Positions 15,794 to 25,314 are shown, numbered from the stretch's first letter. The stretch is DNA of 64,000 nucleotides from Hyphomicrobiales bacterium (GCA_002869065.1 PKTR01000002.1:186001-250000), one strand, 5' to 3'. Notes: generated from the letters alone by a model not told the origin. Numbers and translations are program-made.

Positions 15794-18700
15794 ATGAACA
15801 AACCTACAGCCCCACAGGGCAATGAGAACCGCGAAGCAGTCGCCTCCCTTGGAGGGTACGTTTATCAGGTTTACCAAGCCGCACTTGCATGGCTTGAGCT
15901 CGACGAAAGTGAATTTCTATTTTTGGAGGTAGCTGAAGACTTTGTGAAAGCCGCGCAGAATGCGCTGAATGCGGTTCAGGTCAAGGGCACGTCCAACGTC
16001 GTAACCATAAATTCAGACGATATAATTGCTTCGATCGACGGCTTTGTTGAACTTCGAAAAAAAAATCCACAACTAGGGATTAGACTGCGACATCTGACCA
16101 CGTCGCAAATCGGGAAAGAAAAATCTGCAAAGCATAGAATTGGCGACACTCCAACACTAGAGGCTTGGCGCAGCATCGCGAGAACCGGTGATGTGTCTCC
16201 GCTGAGAGATATACTTTTAGCATCAAAGCTATCGAAAAAAACAAAGAGTTTTATTGGCTCTTTGAGCGATATGGAATTCAGAGAAGAATTCTTAAAGCGA
16301 ATTCACTTTGATTGTGGAGCGCTTGAGTTCAAATTTCTCAAGCAGCAGTTGCAGGCGAAAATAATAAGTTTGCTACAAGCTCGTGGCGGAACCGCATCAC
16401 AAGCGAATGACTGCCTAAACAGTATCCTAGTATCTCTATTGGAGAAATCGACCCAAGAGACAGATCGCTTTGTTGACCGCGCGCACCTAGAGGCCCTGCT
16501 CGAAGCAGCAACACATATTCCTGTAAACCGAGCTCAGCTTGATACTCAGAACGAACTGATCGCAAAAGCGATAGCCGCCGCCATTCCGAAGTCGGCTGAT
16601 CTGACTTCGTCTAGGCTTGCACGGACTCGCCCGGTGGACGAGGTACCTCTTCCTGCTGCAATTGCACAAAGAACAACCCTTATATCCAGCATAGTTTCCT
16701 CCCTCGAGGAATTCGGCATAAGTTGGATATTGGGAGCGGCTGGCGTTGGCAAAACAATCGCCGCACGTTTGGCTGCTCTACACGAAGGCGGAAATTGGGC
16801 AAGCGTCAACCTGAGAGGTCTGTCACCTGAACAGGTCAGCGACCTTCTTTCGGCCACGAGTAGTATTATCGCCGAAGAACACGATGTTCATGGCCTTCTA
16901 ATTGACGATCTTGAATGCACCTTTGAGCCTCATGTTGTCGACAAATTCCTAAACTTGTCGTCGGTCTGCAAACGTCGCGATCTGCTTTTGCTGGTCACAG
17001 CACCGAGAAACGCACCTTCGGACTTACTCTTTATTGCCGGCCTGCCAGCCACCATCGAGACGATGTTGGACGATTTCACTGAGGAGGATGTGCAGGAAAT
17101 TCTAACTTCATTGGGGATCGAAGAACCACATTGGGCAAAGTACATTCATTTGATTTCCGGTGGGGGGCACCCACAGCTCGCAATAGCAACCATACAGAGT
17201 ATGCAGCGAGCAGGTTGGGACACAAACGAGTTCCGAACGCTCAACTCAATGCTTGTGGGCAATCCGGAAGTCGATCAGGTCCGCAGTCGCACAAGGGAAC
17301 GTCTTCTTCAAGAATTGCCCGAGGGAAGCCGACGGCTTTTGGAACGCCTATCGCTTGCGTCGCGTGGTTTCAGGCGCGAGCTGGTGCTCGACCTCGCTCA
17401 AGTCAGTCCACCCATTTCTGACGCAGGAATGCTGTTCGATCAGCTCGTTGGGACATGGATAGATCAGCAGGAAAAAGATCGTTTTTCATTGTCGCCGCTA
17501 CTGTCGAATTTCGCGCACACCACGCTCACAATTGAACAAAAGCAGGAACTCAATTTTGAAATTGCAAACTCAATTGTAAAGTCACGAAAGATAGATCCGA
17601 TCGAAGCGAATTCGGCTTTACTCGCCGCTTGGGTCGGCAAGAACGAAGCCGTAATGCTCAGGCTTTGCCTATCGATTATCGGATCTGACAATTCCGACAT
17701 GCGGATGATCGCTCCGCACTTGCTAATGCTCACGTATATGAGAACGGATGAACTCGCCTATAAAGACAATCCTATAATTAGCCAGATACTCCGCGGAGTT
17801 CAGCTTCTGCTCCTCTGCTATGAAGACAAAACCCTCGACCGCTTTTTGAAGGCACTACGGTGCTTTGAACGGGAAACAGCCCGCATTCCGCACGCAGACG
17901 CCAGAGCGGGAATGGCTCTAATCGTCTATTTGAAATTGCTCCTATCGGAGCCTCTCTTCGGCCCACTGCCACAATTTTGGGAGGTAGTACAGAAACTCGA
18001 AGTTTTGTTGGAAAATCAGGACGGCAGTCTCCTAAAAGACATCATTGGCGAAATGAGCCAAAAGTCCACCCCAGAGCAAACGGTGGGCTTCCTGTTTCTT
18101 TTTCAAGCCCGTCAGCTTCGAAAGATCGAAGAGTTGGTTTCGGCTTTTGATTTCCTCAAGTCATGCGATGAAGAATTTCGAGCCAAAGTTTTCGAACCCT
18201 ATGACACACCTGAGTTGCTTGTAGACATTGACATGCTCATATCTGCCGCGTGGCTGAAAGAGCATGACGCAACTACGATTGATCCAAGCGCACATTCATC
18301 CGCCTACGCCCATATGGAAAAGCTCGCGAGCGCATGGGGACGGCAGGATCTTGCAGTCGCATGCAGAAAGTACCAGGCAATAATCCTTGATGAGTACGGC
18401 AATGACAAAGACGCTGCATTGTCTGTTCTCAATGAAGGACTAAGTACCTATGGCCTTACTAATTCAGAGCTCATTCGTGCCAAGGCAAAGGTTCTTTATC
18501 GGGCGAACGAACATCAGGCCAGCTTGGAATTGTCCAGCACACTGATCGAGGGCGACGCGCCGCTCAGTGAAACCGAAAAGGCCTTTCTGGGCAGGGAAGC
18601 TGCTATTAGTGCAGAGAGACAAGGCGCCTTCGAAACAGCAAGACGCTACTTTTTGTATGGAGCAGATGCTGCAGAAGCGTGTGGTGTGGCGGACATGGTG

Positions 18701-19876
18701 CCCATGTACATTGGCCTCGTTGCAGATGCAGCTTTGGCCAGCTGGCACGCAGGCGACCGAGAAACATGTTTGCGTGACATGGTGTCCGTACTGGAAAAGC
18801 TCTCGGCGCTAGACTCCAAAAGCTCCCTACGGGCTGCACATTGTCATGCGGTATCTAGGCACGTACTCCTTTGGCTCGACCAAGAAGCCACGGGCGAAAT
18901 ACGCTACATAGAAAACGGCGAAATTCCACGAATTTATCCAGGGCTAGTCAGCAATCCAGAGCCGCATTCGGACATCGGAAAGCGTTTTTTGCCCGCTCTG
19001 GAGCTATCTTGGTACATGCTCGCTCAAATTGAAAATCATTGTCTGCTGGATGTCGGCATCACAAAAGGATTGGATGCCCACCTTCCCAATGGGCCGGTGC
19101 GAGAGGGACTAATTCTCTTAACTCAAGGAAAGATGTTTCGTGCTTTTCACCGTAAAGACGTCGATTTGTTTGTCACAACGCTTGCAGACACGGTTGCTGA
19201 ATTTGCGCTTGTGAGCAAACTTGGTGGAAAGGAAAAAAGCTTCAACGTCGAAAACGTTACCTTTGGCGGCTTTCCATCCCCAACTGTCGAAGAAATGAAC
19301 GCCCTAATCACGTTGACGGAGCAACAAATACTTTCCTTTGCAGCTACATGCTTTCTGGGCAATGACGCCGCGAGCTATGACAGATTGATGACCGCGCTGG
19401 ATGCTCCAGAAGGGTTCAGAACACGAGACGAACTAGTCGAATGTTTATTGGGCAGAGCGAATGGAACTGACTACTACACACGCTATGCAAGCCTTCTGTC
19501 TGGTTGTCGCAAGACACTCGATGGAGCCTCGCTGCTCACTCCGCGTGAAGTATTTGAATTGACGATGAAGCTAGTCGAGACGGGCAAGATGGCGGGCCGA
19601 AATCGCCTTTTATCAAAACAAGCGCTGATTTGGCTGAGAGCGAGATGGAGCTTCATTTTGGAGAAGCAAAGATTTCTTCTCCAGCAGCCGTCGCTCTATG
19701 AAAAAAGTATATCAGATGTGTGGGAGCAGGATGAGCCGAATGAAACGGCGAAGATACTAGCTATCCTTCTTGCGACCTTGCCAACGCTCGGCATATCAAA
19801 TCAGAGAGAGATCGCAGTTGCACTCGATGACATGCTGAAAGTAGCGCGCCAATCAGAAGCCAACGCGACCACTTGA
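15794..19876 (+). CDS. STAND-type ATPase with N-terminal Cap4/DUF4297-like nuclease domain
   Basis: A 1360-residue protein with three parts. Residues 1-130 resemble DUF4297/Cap4 nucleases: GGYVYQVYQAALAWLE, an acidic EVAEDF (E45, E48, D49) and VQVKG with K64. A P-loop ATPase follows: Walker A GAAGVGKT (314-321) and Walker B GLLIDDLE (D371, D372), then VTAPRN. From about 480 on, helical repeats of TPR type fill the remainder and would be the sensor. This is the build of STAND/NLR-like anti-phage proteins (effector, switch, sensor). Composition is much poorer in G+C than the chromosome. No clear ribosome site precedes the ATG at 15794. Last gene of the island. Confidence 0.72.
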   Translation: MNKPTAPQGNENREAVASLGGYVYQVYQAALAWLELDESEFLFLEVAEDFVKAAQNALNAVQVKGTSNVVTINSDDIIASIDGFVELRKKNPQLGIRLRHLTTSQIGKEKSAKHRIGDTPTLEAWRSIARTGDVSPLRDILLASKLSKKTKSFIGSLSDMEFREEFLKRIHFDCGALEFKFLKQQLQAKIISLLQARGGTASQANDCLNSILVSLLEKSTQETDRFVDRAHLEALLEAATHIPVNRAQLDTQNELIAKAIAAAIPKSADLTSSRLARTRPVDEVPLPAAIAQRTTLISSIVSSLEEFGISWILGAAGVGKTIAARLAALHEGGNWASVNLRGLSPEQVSDLLSATSSIIAEEHDVHGLLIDDLECTFEPHVVDKFLNLSSVCKRRDLLLLVTAPRNAPSDLLFIAGLPATIETMLDDFTEEDVQEILTSLGIEEPHWAKYIHLISGGGHPQLAIATIQSMQRAGWDTNEFRTLNSMLVGNPEVDQVRSRTRERLLQELPEGSRRLLERLSLASRGFRRELVLDLAQVSPPISDAGMLFDQLVGTWIDQQEKDRFSLSPLLSNFAHTTLTIEQKQELNFEIANSIVKSRKIDPIEANSALLAAWVGKNEAVMLRLCLSIIGSDNSDMRMIAPHLLMLTYMRTDELAYKDNPIISQILRGVQLLLLCYEDKTLDRFLKALRCFERETARIPHADARAGMALIVYLKLLLSEPLFGPLPQFWEVVQKLEVLLENQDGSLLKDIIGEMSQKSTPEQTVGFLFLFQARQLRKIEELVSAFDFLKSCDEEFRAKVFEPYDTPELLVDIDMLISAAWLKEHDATTIDPSAHSSAYAHMEKLASAWGRQDLAVACRKYQAIILDEYGNDKDAALSVLNEGLSTYGLTNSELIRAKAKVLYRANEHQASLELSSTLIEGDAPLSETEKAFLGREAAISAERQGAFETARRYFLYGADAAEACGVADMVPMYIGLVADAALASWHAGDRETCLRDMVSVLEKLSALDSKSSLRAAHCHAVSRHVLLWLDQEATGEIRYIENGEIPRIYPGLVSNPEPHSDIGKRFLPALELSWYMLAQIENHCLLDVGITKGLDAHLPNGPVREGLILLTQGKMFRAFHRKDVDLFVTTLADTVAEFALVSKLGGKEKSFNVENVTFGGFPSPTVEEMNALITLTEQQILSFAATCFLGNDAASYDRLMTALDAPEGFRTRDELVECLLGRANGTDYYTRYASLLSGCRKTLDGASLLTPREVFELTMKLVETGKMAGRNRLLSKQALIWLRARWSFILEKQRFLLQQPSLYEKSISDVWEQDEPNETAKILAILLATLPTLGISNQREIAVALDDMLKVARQSEANATT

Positions 19877-19959
19877 CACCCAGGATGACACCCCGGGCGC
19901 CCTACGCGCGGACGTACTCATGGCGTGCGAGATCTAACTATCAGTAATTTAATGGGAAT

Positions 19960-20006
19960 TTTGGTAGCGGAGGAGGGACTCGAACCCCCGACACGCGGAT
20001 TATGAT
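19960..20006 (-). repeat. attR: right attachment repeat within tRNA-Met
   Basis: 47 bp identical to 5447-5493, running from just past the tRNA 3' CCA to the anticodon loop. Being part of the intact tRNA gene, it marks the integration point. Confidence 0.92.
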
Positions 20007-20038
20007 TCCGCTGCTCTAACCAGCTGAGCTACTCCGCC
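19962..20038 (-). tRNA. tRNA-Met (CAU), elongator
   Basis: A 77-nt cloverleaf on the minus strand with encoded CCA. The acceptor stem GGCGGAG pairs with CTCCGCT, the D arm contains AGCTCAGCTGGTTAGAGC, the anticodon stem GCGGA/TCCGC holds the loop ATCATAA with anticodon CAT, and the T arm has GGTTCGAGTCC. The overall sequence is of elongator tRNA-Met type as in related Alphaproteobacteria; an Ile2 (lysidine) identity is the alternative for CAU. The 3' half was supplied or restored by the island. Confidence 0.92.
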
Positions 20039-20579
20039 CCAAGAAGGCCGTCTGCTGCGCCCTTTAACCGGGGTGCCGGTGCGGTACAGAAGACGTTGCC
20101 GGCAGCGCGTGTGCGCCGCCCGCCGTCAGGCAGGGCGGATTTAATGGCTCCGATACCGGCCTGTCAACCGAATTGAGTGGCGTTTTTGCGACAACCGCGC
20201 GCGTTGCGTCATTACGCCCGCCGCCGGGCGGGGTGTCGCCGCCTCGGAGCGGCCCGAGATCGGACAGACAACACCCTTTTTCTAGTCCCGAGCACAGAAT
20301 CCGCCCCTCGCAGGCTCGCAAACGCAGCATTCCCGCGTCTTTTTTCTTTTGCACCGCAACAACTCGGGACCTGCGAACAGATCGCATTACCGGTTATTCA
20401 GGCATTCGGCGGCTGCGAACGGCAGTTTTATGCATTTTCCACGCGGATCACGAAGGCTTGCGCTTGACACAAGCGTATTCAGATTTGCTAATAGACGTTC
20501 GACTTCGCTCAAATACCAGATGCTGCCCCCGTCCGCGAAGCGCCAGGCGGGACGGCGCAAAGACCCCGGGGAGGAATAC
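20039..20579. other. 541-bp intergenic region upstream of dsrE2
   Basis: Between the tRNA-Met gene and dsrE2. It contains the tRNA promoter region (minus strand) and the candidate dsrE2 promoter at 20464-20492. Reading frames present are antisense or lack ribosome sites. No structured RNA is recognised. Confidence 0.45.
20464..20492 (+). promoter_or_regulatory. candidate sigma-70 promoter for dsrE2-tusA
   Basis: A perfect TTGACA (20464-20469), 17 bases, then GCTAAT (20487-20492). It stands about 90 bp before the dsrE2 start. The -35 box is ideal and the -10 weak. Confidence 0.5.
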
Positions 20580-21074
20580 ATGGCGGATTCGGATAACGCG
20601 AAAAGCATGTCCATCATCGTGACCAAGGGGACGCTCGACTGGGCCTATCCGCCGTTTATTCTCGGCACGACGGCTGCAGCAATGGGCGTCGAGGTCTCGA
20701 TGTTCTTCACCTTCTATGGCCTTGCACTGCTGAAGAAGGATCTCAATCTGAAAGTTTCGCCGCTCGGCAATCCGGCGATGGAAATGCCGATGATGGGCAC
20801 CCACATCTCGATGCCGAACATCGTCGCCACCCTGCCGGGTGTGACGTCGATGGCTTCGTCGATGATGAAGAACCTGACCAAGAAGAAGGGCGTGGCCTCG
20901 ATCGAGGAGCTGCGCGAGCTGGCTGTCGAAGCCGAAGTCAAGATGGTTGCCTGCCAGATGACGCTCGACCTGTTCGAATATTCGAAGGACGATCTGATCG
21001 GCGGCATCGAGCTCGGCGGCGCCGCCACCTACATGGATATGGCGTTGCGTTCCGATCTGAATTTGTTCATCTAA
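20580..21074 (+). CDS. dsrE2: DsrE2-like sulfurtransferase (DsrE/DsrF/DrsH-like family)
   Basis: A 164-residue protein of the DsrE2 type. It opens with SIIVTKGTLDWAYPPFILGTTAAAMG, a hydrophobic FFTFYGLALL segment (about 42-51) and ends with the conserved ACQMTLDLF, whose cysteine is the likely persulfide site, and an ELGGAATYMDMAL close. A GAGGAAT site precedes the ATG. In sulfur oxidisers dsrE2 and tusA form a conserved pair handling sulfane sulfur upstream of Dsr; here tusA follows 90 bp later. The hydrophobic segments suggest membrane association. Confidence 0.85.
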   Translation: MADSDNAKSMSIIVTKGTLDWAYPPFILGTTAAAMGVEVSMFFTFYGLALLKKDLNLKVSPLGNPAMEMPMMGTHISMPNIVATLPGVTSMASSMMKNLTKKKGVASIEELRELAVEAEVKMVACQMTLDLFEYSKDDLIGGIELGGAATYMDMALRSDLNLFI

Positions 21075-21164
21075 CACCCAACACGAGTTTTCGTTCGGCG
21101 GGGCGGGGATTTCCCCTGTCCCGCCGGACGACGCTTGCAGTTCATCTCAAAGGAGGAAATCACC

Positions 21165-21392
21165 ATGGCCGATGCAACTCTCGACGCAAAGGGTCTCAAC
21201 TGCCCGCTGCCGATCCTGAAGGCGAAGAAGGCGATCAAGGACGTGCCGGCCGGCGGCACGCTTGAAGTTCTTTCGACCGATCCGGGCTCGGTTGCCGACT
21301 TCGACGCGTTCTGCCGCACCACCGGCAACGAGCTGATGGAATCGACCCAGGACGGCGACACCTACCGCTTCCTGATCAAGCACACCGCCTAA
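21165..21392 (+). CDS. tusA: TusA sulfur carrier protein
   Basis: A 75-residue TusA-family protein with the hallmark CPLP motif (C13, P14, P16) following DAKGLN, and the LEVLSTDPGSVADFDAFCRTTG segment forming the second helix. C13 would carry the persulfide sulfur. A near-perfect AAAGGAGGA site lies ahead of the ATG at 21165. In sulfur-oxidising bacteria TusA delivers sulfane sulfur to DsrEFH, encoded 17 kb away in this window. Probably co-transcribed with dsrE2. Confidence 0.95.
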   Translation: MADATLDAKGLNCPLPILKAKKAIKDVPAGGTLEVLSTDPGSVADFDAFCRTTGNELMESTQDGDTYRFLIKHTA

Positions 21393-21630
21393 GCGGATTT
21401 TTTTCCGCAATACATGCTCATTTGTGAATGAGTGTTGCGGAATTGTGTCAGTCGACGGCAACGGTCAATGCTAACGTCTGCCGTCGACGCGACTCTTGAT
21501 TTGACGAACGCTCGACCCGATCGCGGCAAAGCTCCTGTCCAGGGAGAGGGGTTGCCCGTCGGGAAGGTCCGGAACAAGAAAACAACCGGGCAGAGATTTC
21601 GTCACCACGACCTGGGGGAACCGCTAAATT

Positions 21631-23004
21631 ATGACGACCACTCGTAAACTGATCCCGGCCTTTGCGGCCGCTTTGCTTGGCCTGTCCGCGGTTTCCGCAC
21701 ACGCGACCGAAGGCTATTTCCAGAATGGCTACGGCGCCCGCGCCAAGGCGCTTGCCGGTGCCGGCGTTGCCGATTCGCGCGATGCGACGGCCCCGGCGAT
21801 CAACCCGGCGGGTCTCGCCGGCGTCAGCACGCAGATCAACGCGGCCTTCACGCTGTTCAGCCCGCGCCGCGAATTCACCGGCTCGTCCGCTCTGCCGGCT
21901 CCGTTCTCGTACGGCTTCACGCCGCTCGGCACGACCAAGTCGGGCCGCGAATGGCACCTCATTCCGAATTTCGCCTTTGCCTACCAGCTCGACGAAGACT
22001 CCTCCGTCGGCCTCATGGTCATCGGCAATGGCGGCATGAACACCTCGTGGGCCGCAACGCCGCGCACGCTGGTCAACGGCCCCTGCCCGCTCGGCACCTT
22101 CGGCTCCGGCACCTACTGCATGGGCGAATCGGGCGTTGACCTGATGCAGATGATGGTCGGCGCGACCTATGCCCGCCGCATGGGCGCCCTGTCCTTCGGT
22201 ATCACGCCGATGTTCGCGATGCAGCGCTTCCGCGCACAGGGCCTGCAGGCCTTTGCCGCCGCTTCGCTGGATCCGGGCGACCTGCTCAACGATCCGTACG
22301 ACTACTCGTATGGTGGCGGTCTCCGCGCCGGTATCGAGATCGACGTGACCGACCGTCTGCGTCTCGGCTTCGCCGGTCAGACGCAGATGTGGATGACCAA
22401 GTTCGACAAGTATTCGGGCCTGTTCGCCAATGGCGGCAAATTCGATATCCCGGCCAACATCACGGTCGGTGCCGCGTTCGACGTGAGCAAAGAATTCCGC
22501 GTCATGGTCGACTACAAGCACATCTTCTACGGCTCGGTGGACGCGATTTCCAATCCGTCGACCAACATCCTGACCTGCGGCATCGTCGGCACCTCGACCT
22601 GCCTCGGCGGTAGCAACGGCGCCGGCTTCGGCTGGGATGACGTCGACATCTTCAAGATCGGTGTCGAATGGGACGCCACGCCGGACCTGACGCTGCGTGC
22701 CGGTTATTCCTACAACACCAACCCGATCGATCCGCGCGACGTGATGTTCAACATCCTCGCCCCGGGCGTCGTCCAGCACCACATCACCGGTGGTCTGGAA
22801 TACGACCTCAACGAGAATCACTCGATCGAGCTGGCCGGTTCCTATGTTCCGGAGACCAAGGTGAGCGGCGCCGAGCTTCCGGGCTTCGGCAATCCGGCGC
22901 ACAACGTCGACATCGCCATGCATCAGTTCGAACTGACGGTGGGTTACAAGTACACCTTCAACCCGCCGAAGCCGATCATGGACGATCCGGTCTACAAGCA
23001 CTAA
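21631..23004 (+). CDS. FadL/TodX-type outer membrane channel
   Basis: A 457-residue outer membrane protein of the OmpP1/FadL/TodX family. The signal peptide (residues 1-25, cleavage after AHA) is followed by the family's N-terminal hatch, EGYFQNGYGARAKALAGAG, including the usual NPAGLA motif, then a beta-barrel with alternating aromatic residues ending at HQFELTVGYKYTF. FadL proteins pass hydrophobic molecules across the outer membrane. Following dsrE2-tusA, it might admit hydrophobic sulfur species or act on fatty acids; this is inference. A terminator follows at 23043-23078. Confidence 0.85.
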   Translation: MTTTRKLIPAFAAALLGLSAVSAHATEGYFQNGYGARAKALAGAGVADSRDATAPAINPAGLAGVSTQINAAFTLFSPRREFTGSSALPAPFSYGFTPLGTTKSGREWHLIPNFAFAYQLDEDSSVGLMVIGNGGMNTSWAATPRTLVNGPCPLGTFGSGTYCMGESGVDLMQMMVGATYARRMGALSFGITPMFAMQRFRAQGLQAFAAASLDPGDLLNDPYDYSYGGGLRAGIEIDVTDRLRLGFAGQTQMWMTKFDKYSGLFANGGKFDIPANITVGAAFDVSKEFRVMVDYKHIFYGSVDAISNPSTNILTCGIVGTSTCLGGSNGAGFGWDDVDIFKIGVEWDATPDLTLRAGYSYNTNPIDPRDVMFNILAPGVVQHHITGGLEYDLNENHSIELAGSYVPETKVSGAELPGFGNPAHNVDIAMHQFELTVGYKYTFNPPKPIMDDPVYKH

Positions 23005-23042
23005 GCGCCGACGCATCCAAGCGTTACGCAGACGAATACAAA

Positions 23043-23078
23043 GCCGCCGCCCGAGAGATCGAGCGGCGGTTTTCTTTT
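23043..23078 (+). terminator. rho-independent terminator after the FadL gene
   Basis: CCGCCGC (23044-23050) pairs with GCGGCGG (23063-23069) around a 12-base loop, followed by TTTTCTTTT. Confidence 0.85.
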
Positions 23079-23361
23079 GCGCCCCAAAAGGCGCCCCGCG
23101 GTTCCCATCCCTTTCCGACCTTCCGGCCTTTCGCCTTCTCTATAGTTCCACCGCCATGTCCGGCATTGGCCAAAGTCAGACAGTTCCCGGACCAGAGCAC
23201 ACAAAGCGGACTGCGCGCCAAGCCCGGAACGCAACGGAACGGAACGCGGCTTGCATCTCGGCAAAGCTTGACCGCGAGGTCGACGTGCTACAATGCCCGT
23301 GACGGTATCCCGCGCTGGGCGGCACCCCGTGCGGGCGGCTGTGTGGAAACGTGGCGAAAGA

Positions 23362-23703
23362 CTATTTGCTGAAAAGCAACGCCATGACAGGCGGAAGCAG
23401 CAACAGGACCGCCGCCGCACTTCCATAGGCCAGCACCGAAACCCCGCGCTTTTTCAGCAACAGAACGGACGCGCGCGCGACGATGGCCGCGGCCGACCCG
23501 GCAAGGCCGGTGATCAATTGCAACGCGCGGAACAGCGCTTGAGAGAAGGTCAGGTCGGCGGCGGGCTGCCAGAATTCGACAACCCAGATGCTTGCCCCGA
23601 GCCACACAACAGCGGCGACGGCAAGCGCCCGCCATCCTGGCAGGAACAGCAGCGGTGCGGCGCTCACCACGTAGATCAGGGCAAGGATGACACCATCGCT
23701 CAT
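23362..23703 (-). CDS. small membrane protein behind cysG
   Basis: A 113-residue protein with three predicted membrane segments (about 5-22, 25-45 and 90-110). It is the last gene of the minus-strand dsr-associated block, 20 bp after the cysG stop, so it is likely co-transcribed. No family is recognised and there are no cysteine or metal-binding motifs. The amphipathic middle (LFRALQLITGLAGSAAAIV) may be a further membrane helix. Confidence 0.6.
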   Translation of the reverse strand: MSDGVILALIYVVSAAPLLFLPGWRALAVAAVVWLGASIWVVEFWQPAADLTFSQALFRALQLITGLAGSAAAIVARASVLLLKKRGVSVLAYGSAAAVLLLLPPVMALLFSK

Positions 23704-23723
23704 TGCGATCGTCCTTGTGTCGG

Positions 23724-25190
23724 TCAGGCGAGGTCCGCCGACTCGAGCGGATCAAGCGGCATGGAACGCAGACAGTCGCCTTCATCGGAGGCGGCCGAGT
23801 CGGTCTGATACCAGTTCAGCTTCTCACGCAGGGTGACGACTGTGCCGAGCACGACGAGCGCCGGGCTCTGGACGCCCGCCGCCTCGACCTTGTCGGCGAT
23901 ATCGGCGATCGTGCCGGATACGACGCGCTGGCTGCGGCGGGTACCCTTTTCGATGACGGCAACGGGGAGCGAGGCATCCGCGCCGCGGTCGATGAATTCG
24001 CGGGTCAGCTCGGGCAGCATCGACAGGCCCATATAGACAACCACGGTCTGGTTCGGCTGCAGCAGCGTCTTCCAGTCGAGATCGAGGCGGCCATCCTTGC
24101 CGTGACCGGTGACGAAGATGCAGGCCTGCGCATGGTCACGGTGGGTCAGCGGGATGCCGGCGTAGGAGGAACAGCCCGATGCGGCGGTGATGCCCGGCAC
24201 GACCTGGAACGGCACGCCTTTTTCGGCCAGCACCTCGATTTCCTCGCCGCCACGGCCGAAGATGAACGGGTCACCGCCCTTCAGCCGGAGCACGCGTTTG
24301 CCTTCCATCGCGAGGCGCGCCATCAGGTGGGAGATGTCCTCCTGCGGCATGGTGTGGTTCTTGTTCATCTTGCCGACGTAAACCCGCTCGGCGTCGCGGC
24401 GCACGAGATTGAGCAGACAGTCATCGATCAGGCGGTCGTAGAGCACCACGTCGGCACGCTGGATCAGACGAAGCGCGCGGAAGGTCAGCAGGTCCGGGTC
24501 GCCCGGACCGGCGCCGACGAGATAGACCTCGCCTATCGCGTCGTGGCGGCGTTCGCCGGCGGCCTCTGCGAGCGCCGCCTCGAAATCGTTGCGGGCGGCC
24601 TCTTCGGCTCCCGACAAGGCGAGATCGGCGATCGGGCCGTCAATCACCCGCTCCCAGAAGCGGCGACGGGCACGGCCGTCGGTCAGCACTTCGGCCACCT
24701 TGCCGCGCAGATCGCCGACGAAGCGGGCGAGGCGGCCATAGGCGGACGGGATCATGCTTTCCAGGCGGGCCTTGATGATGCGCGCGAGTATCGGCGATGC
24801 GCCGCTCGAGGAAATCGCGATCAGCAGCGGATCGCGGTCGACGATCGCCGGGGTGACGAAGTCGCACATATCGGGTGTGTCGACGATGTTGACCAGAACC
24901 CCGGCCGTTTTCGCCATCTCATAGGTGCGCGTGTCGGCGTCGCGATCTTCCTCGGCACCGTAGACGATCACCGCGCCGGCGATATCGCTGGCGCCGACGG
25001 GACGGGCTTCATGGCTGAAGTTCTCTTGCGTCTCGATTTCCCGGTAGTCGCCGCTCAGCTCTTCCGCGAAGGCGATTACCTTGGCGCCGGCGCGCAGTGC
25101 GGTTTCGGCCTTGCGCGCACCCGCCGTTCCGCCACCCACGACAACGACCCGCTTGCCGCGGATATCGAGAAAGATCGGCAACTGGTCCAT
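23724..25190 (-). CDS. cysG: siroheme synthase CysG
   Basis: A 488-residue trifunctional enzyme. The N-terminal precorrin-2 dehydrogenase/ferrochelatase half (1-205) has the NAD-binding VVVVGGGTAGARKAE; the C-terminal uroporphyrinogen-III methyltransferase half (about 217-460) has VYLVGAGPGDPDLLT, GGDPFIFGRGGEE and VPGITAASG. It produces siroheme, the cofactor of DsrAB, which explains its place at the end of the dsr block. The ATG at 25190 follows GAGGA. It may also serve assimilatory sulfite or nitrite reduction. Confidence 0.95.
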   Translation of the reverse strand: MDQLPIFLDIRGKRVVVVGGGTAGARKAETALRAGAKVIAFAEELSGDYREIETQENFSHEARPVGASDIAGAVIVYGAEEDRDADTRTYEMAKTAGVLVNIVDTPDMCDFVTPAIVDRDPLLIAISSSGASPILARIIKARLESMIPSAYGRLARFVGDLRGKVAEVLTDGRARRRFWERVIDGPIADLALSGAEEAARNDFEAALAEAAGERRHDAIGEVYLVGAGPGDPDLLTFRALRLIQRADVVLYDRLIDDCLLNLVRRDAERVYVGKMNKNHTMPQEDISHLMARLAMEGKRVLRLKGGDPFIFGRGGEEIEVLAEKGVPFQVVPGITAASGCSSYAGIPLTHRDHAQACIFVTGHGKDGRLDLDWKTLLQPNQTVVVYMGLSMLPELTREFIDRGADASLPVAVIEKGTRRSQRVVSGTIADIADKVEAAGVQSPALVVLGTVVTLREKLNWYQTDSAASDEGDCLRSMPLDPLESADLA

Positions 25191-25314
25191 TTACCCATTC
25201 CTCGTGGTGCCACCGCTCCCTCAGCTGCCCGAACGGGCCCGGCGCGATGGCGTCTGGTTTTTCTTTCTGCCGTTAATAGAGTGCGGACCGGCGCTTGTCC
25301 AAGGAGAAGCCGGC

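Noticed and set aside
20160-20345. small coding gene or RNA before dsrE2
   Set aside because: GC-rich hairpins and overlapping open frames are present but there is no ribosome site, motif or terminator.
21448-23016. 522-codon open frame on the minus strand
   Set aside because: Antisense to the FadL-type gene, which has a signal peptide, barrel pattern and terminator.
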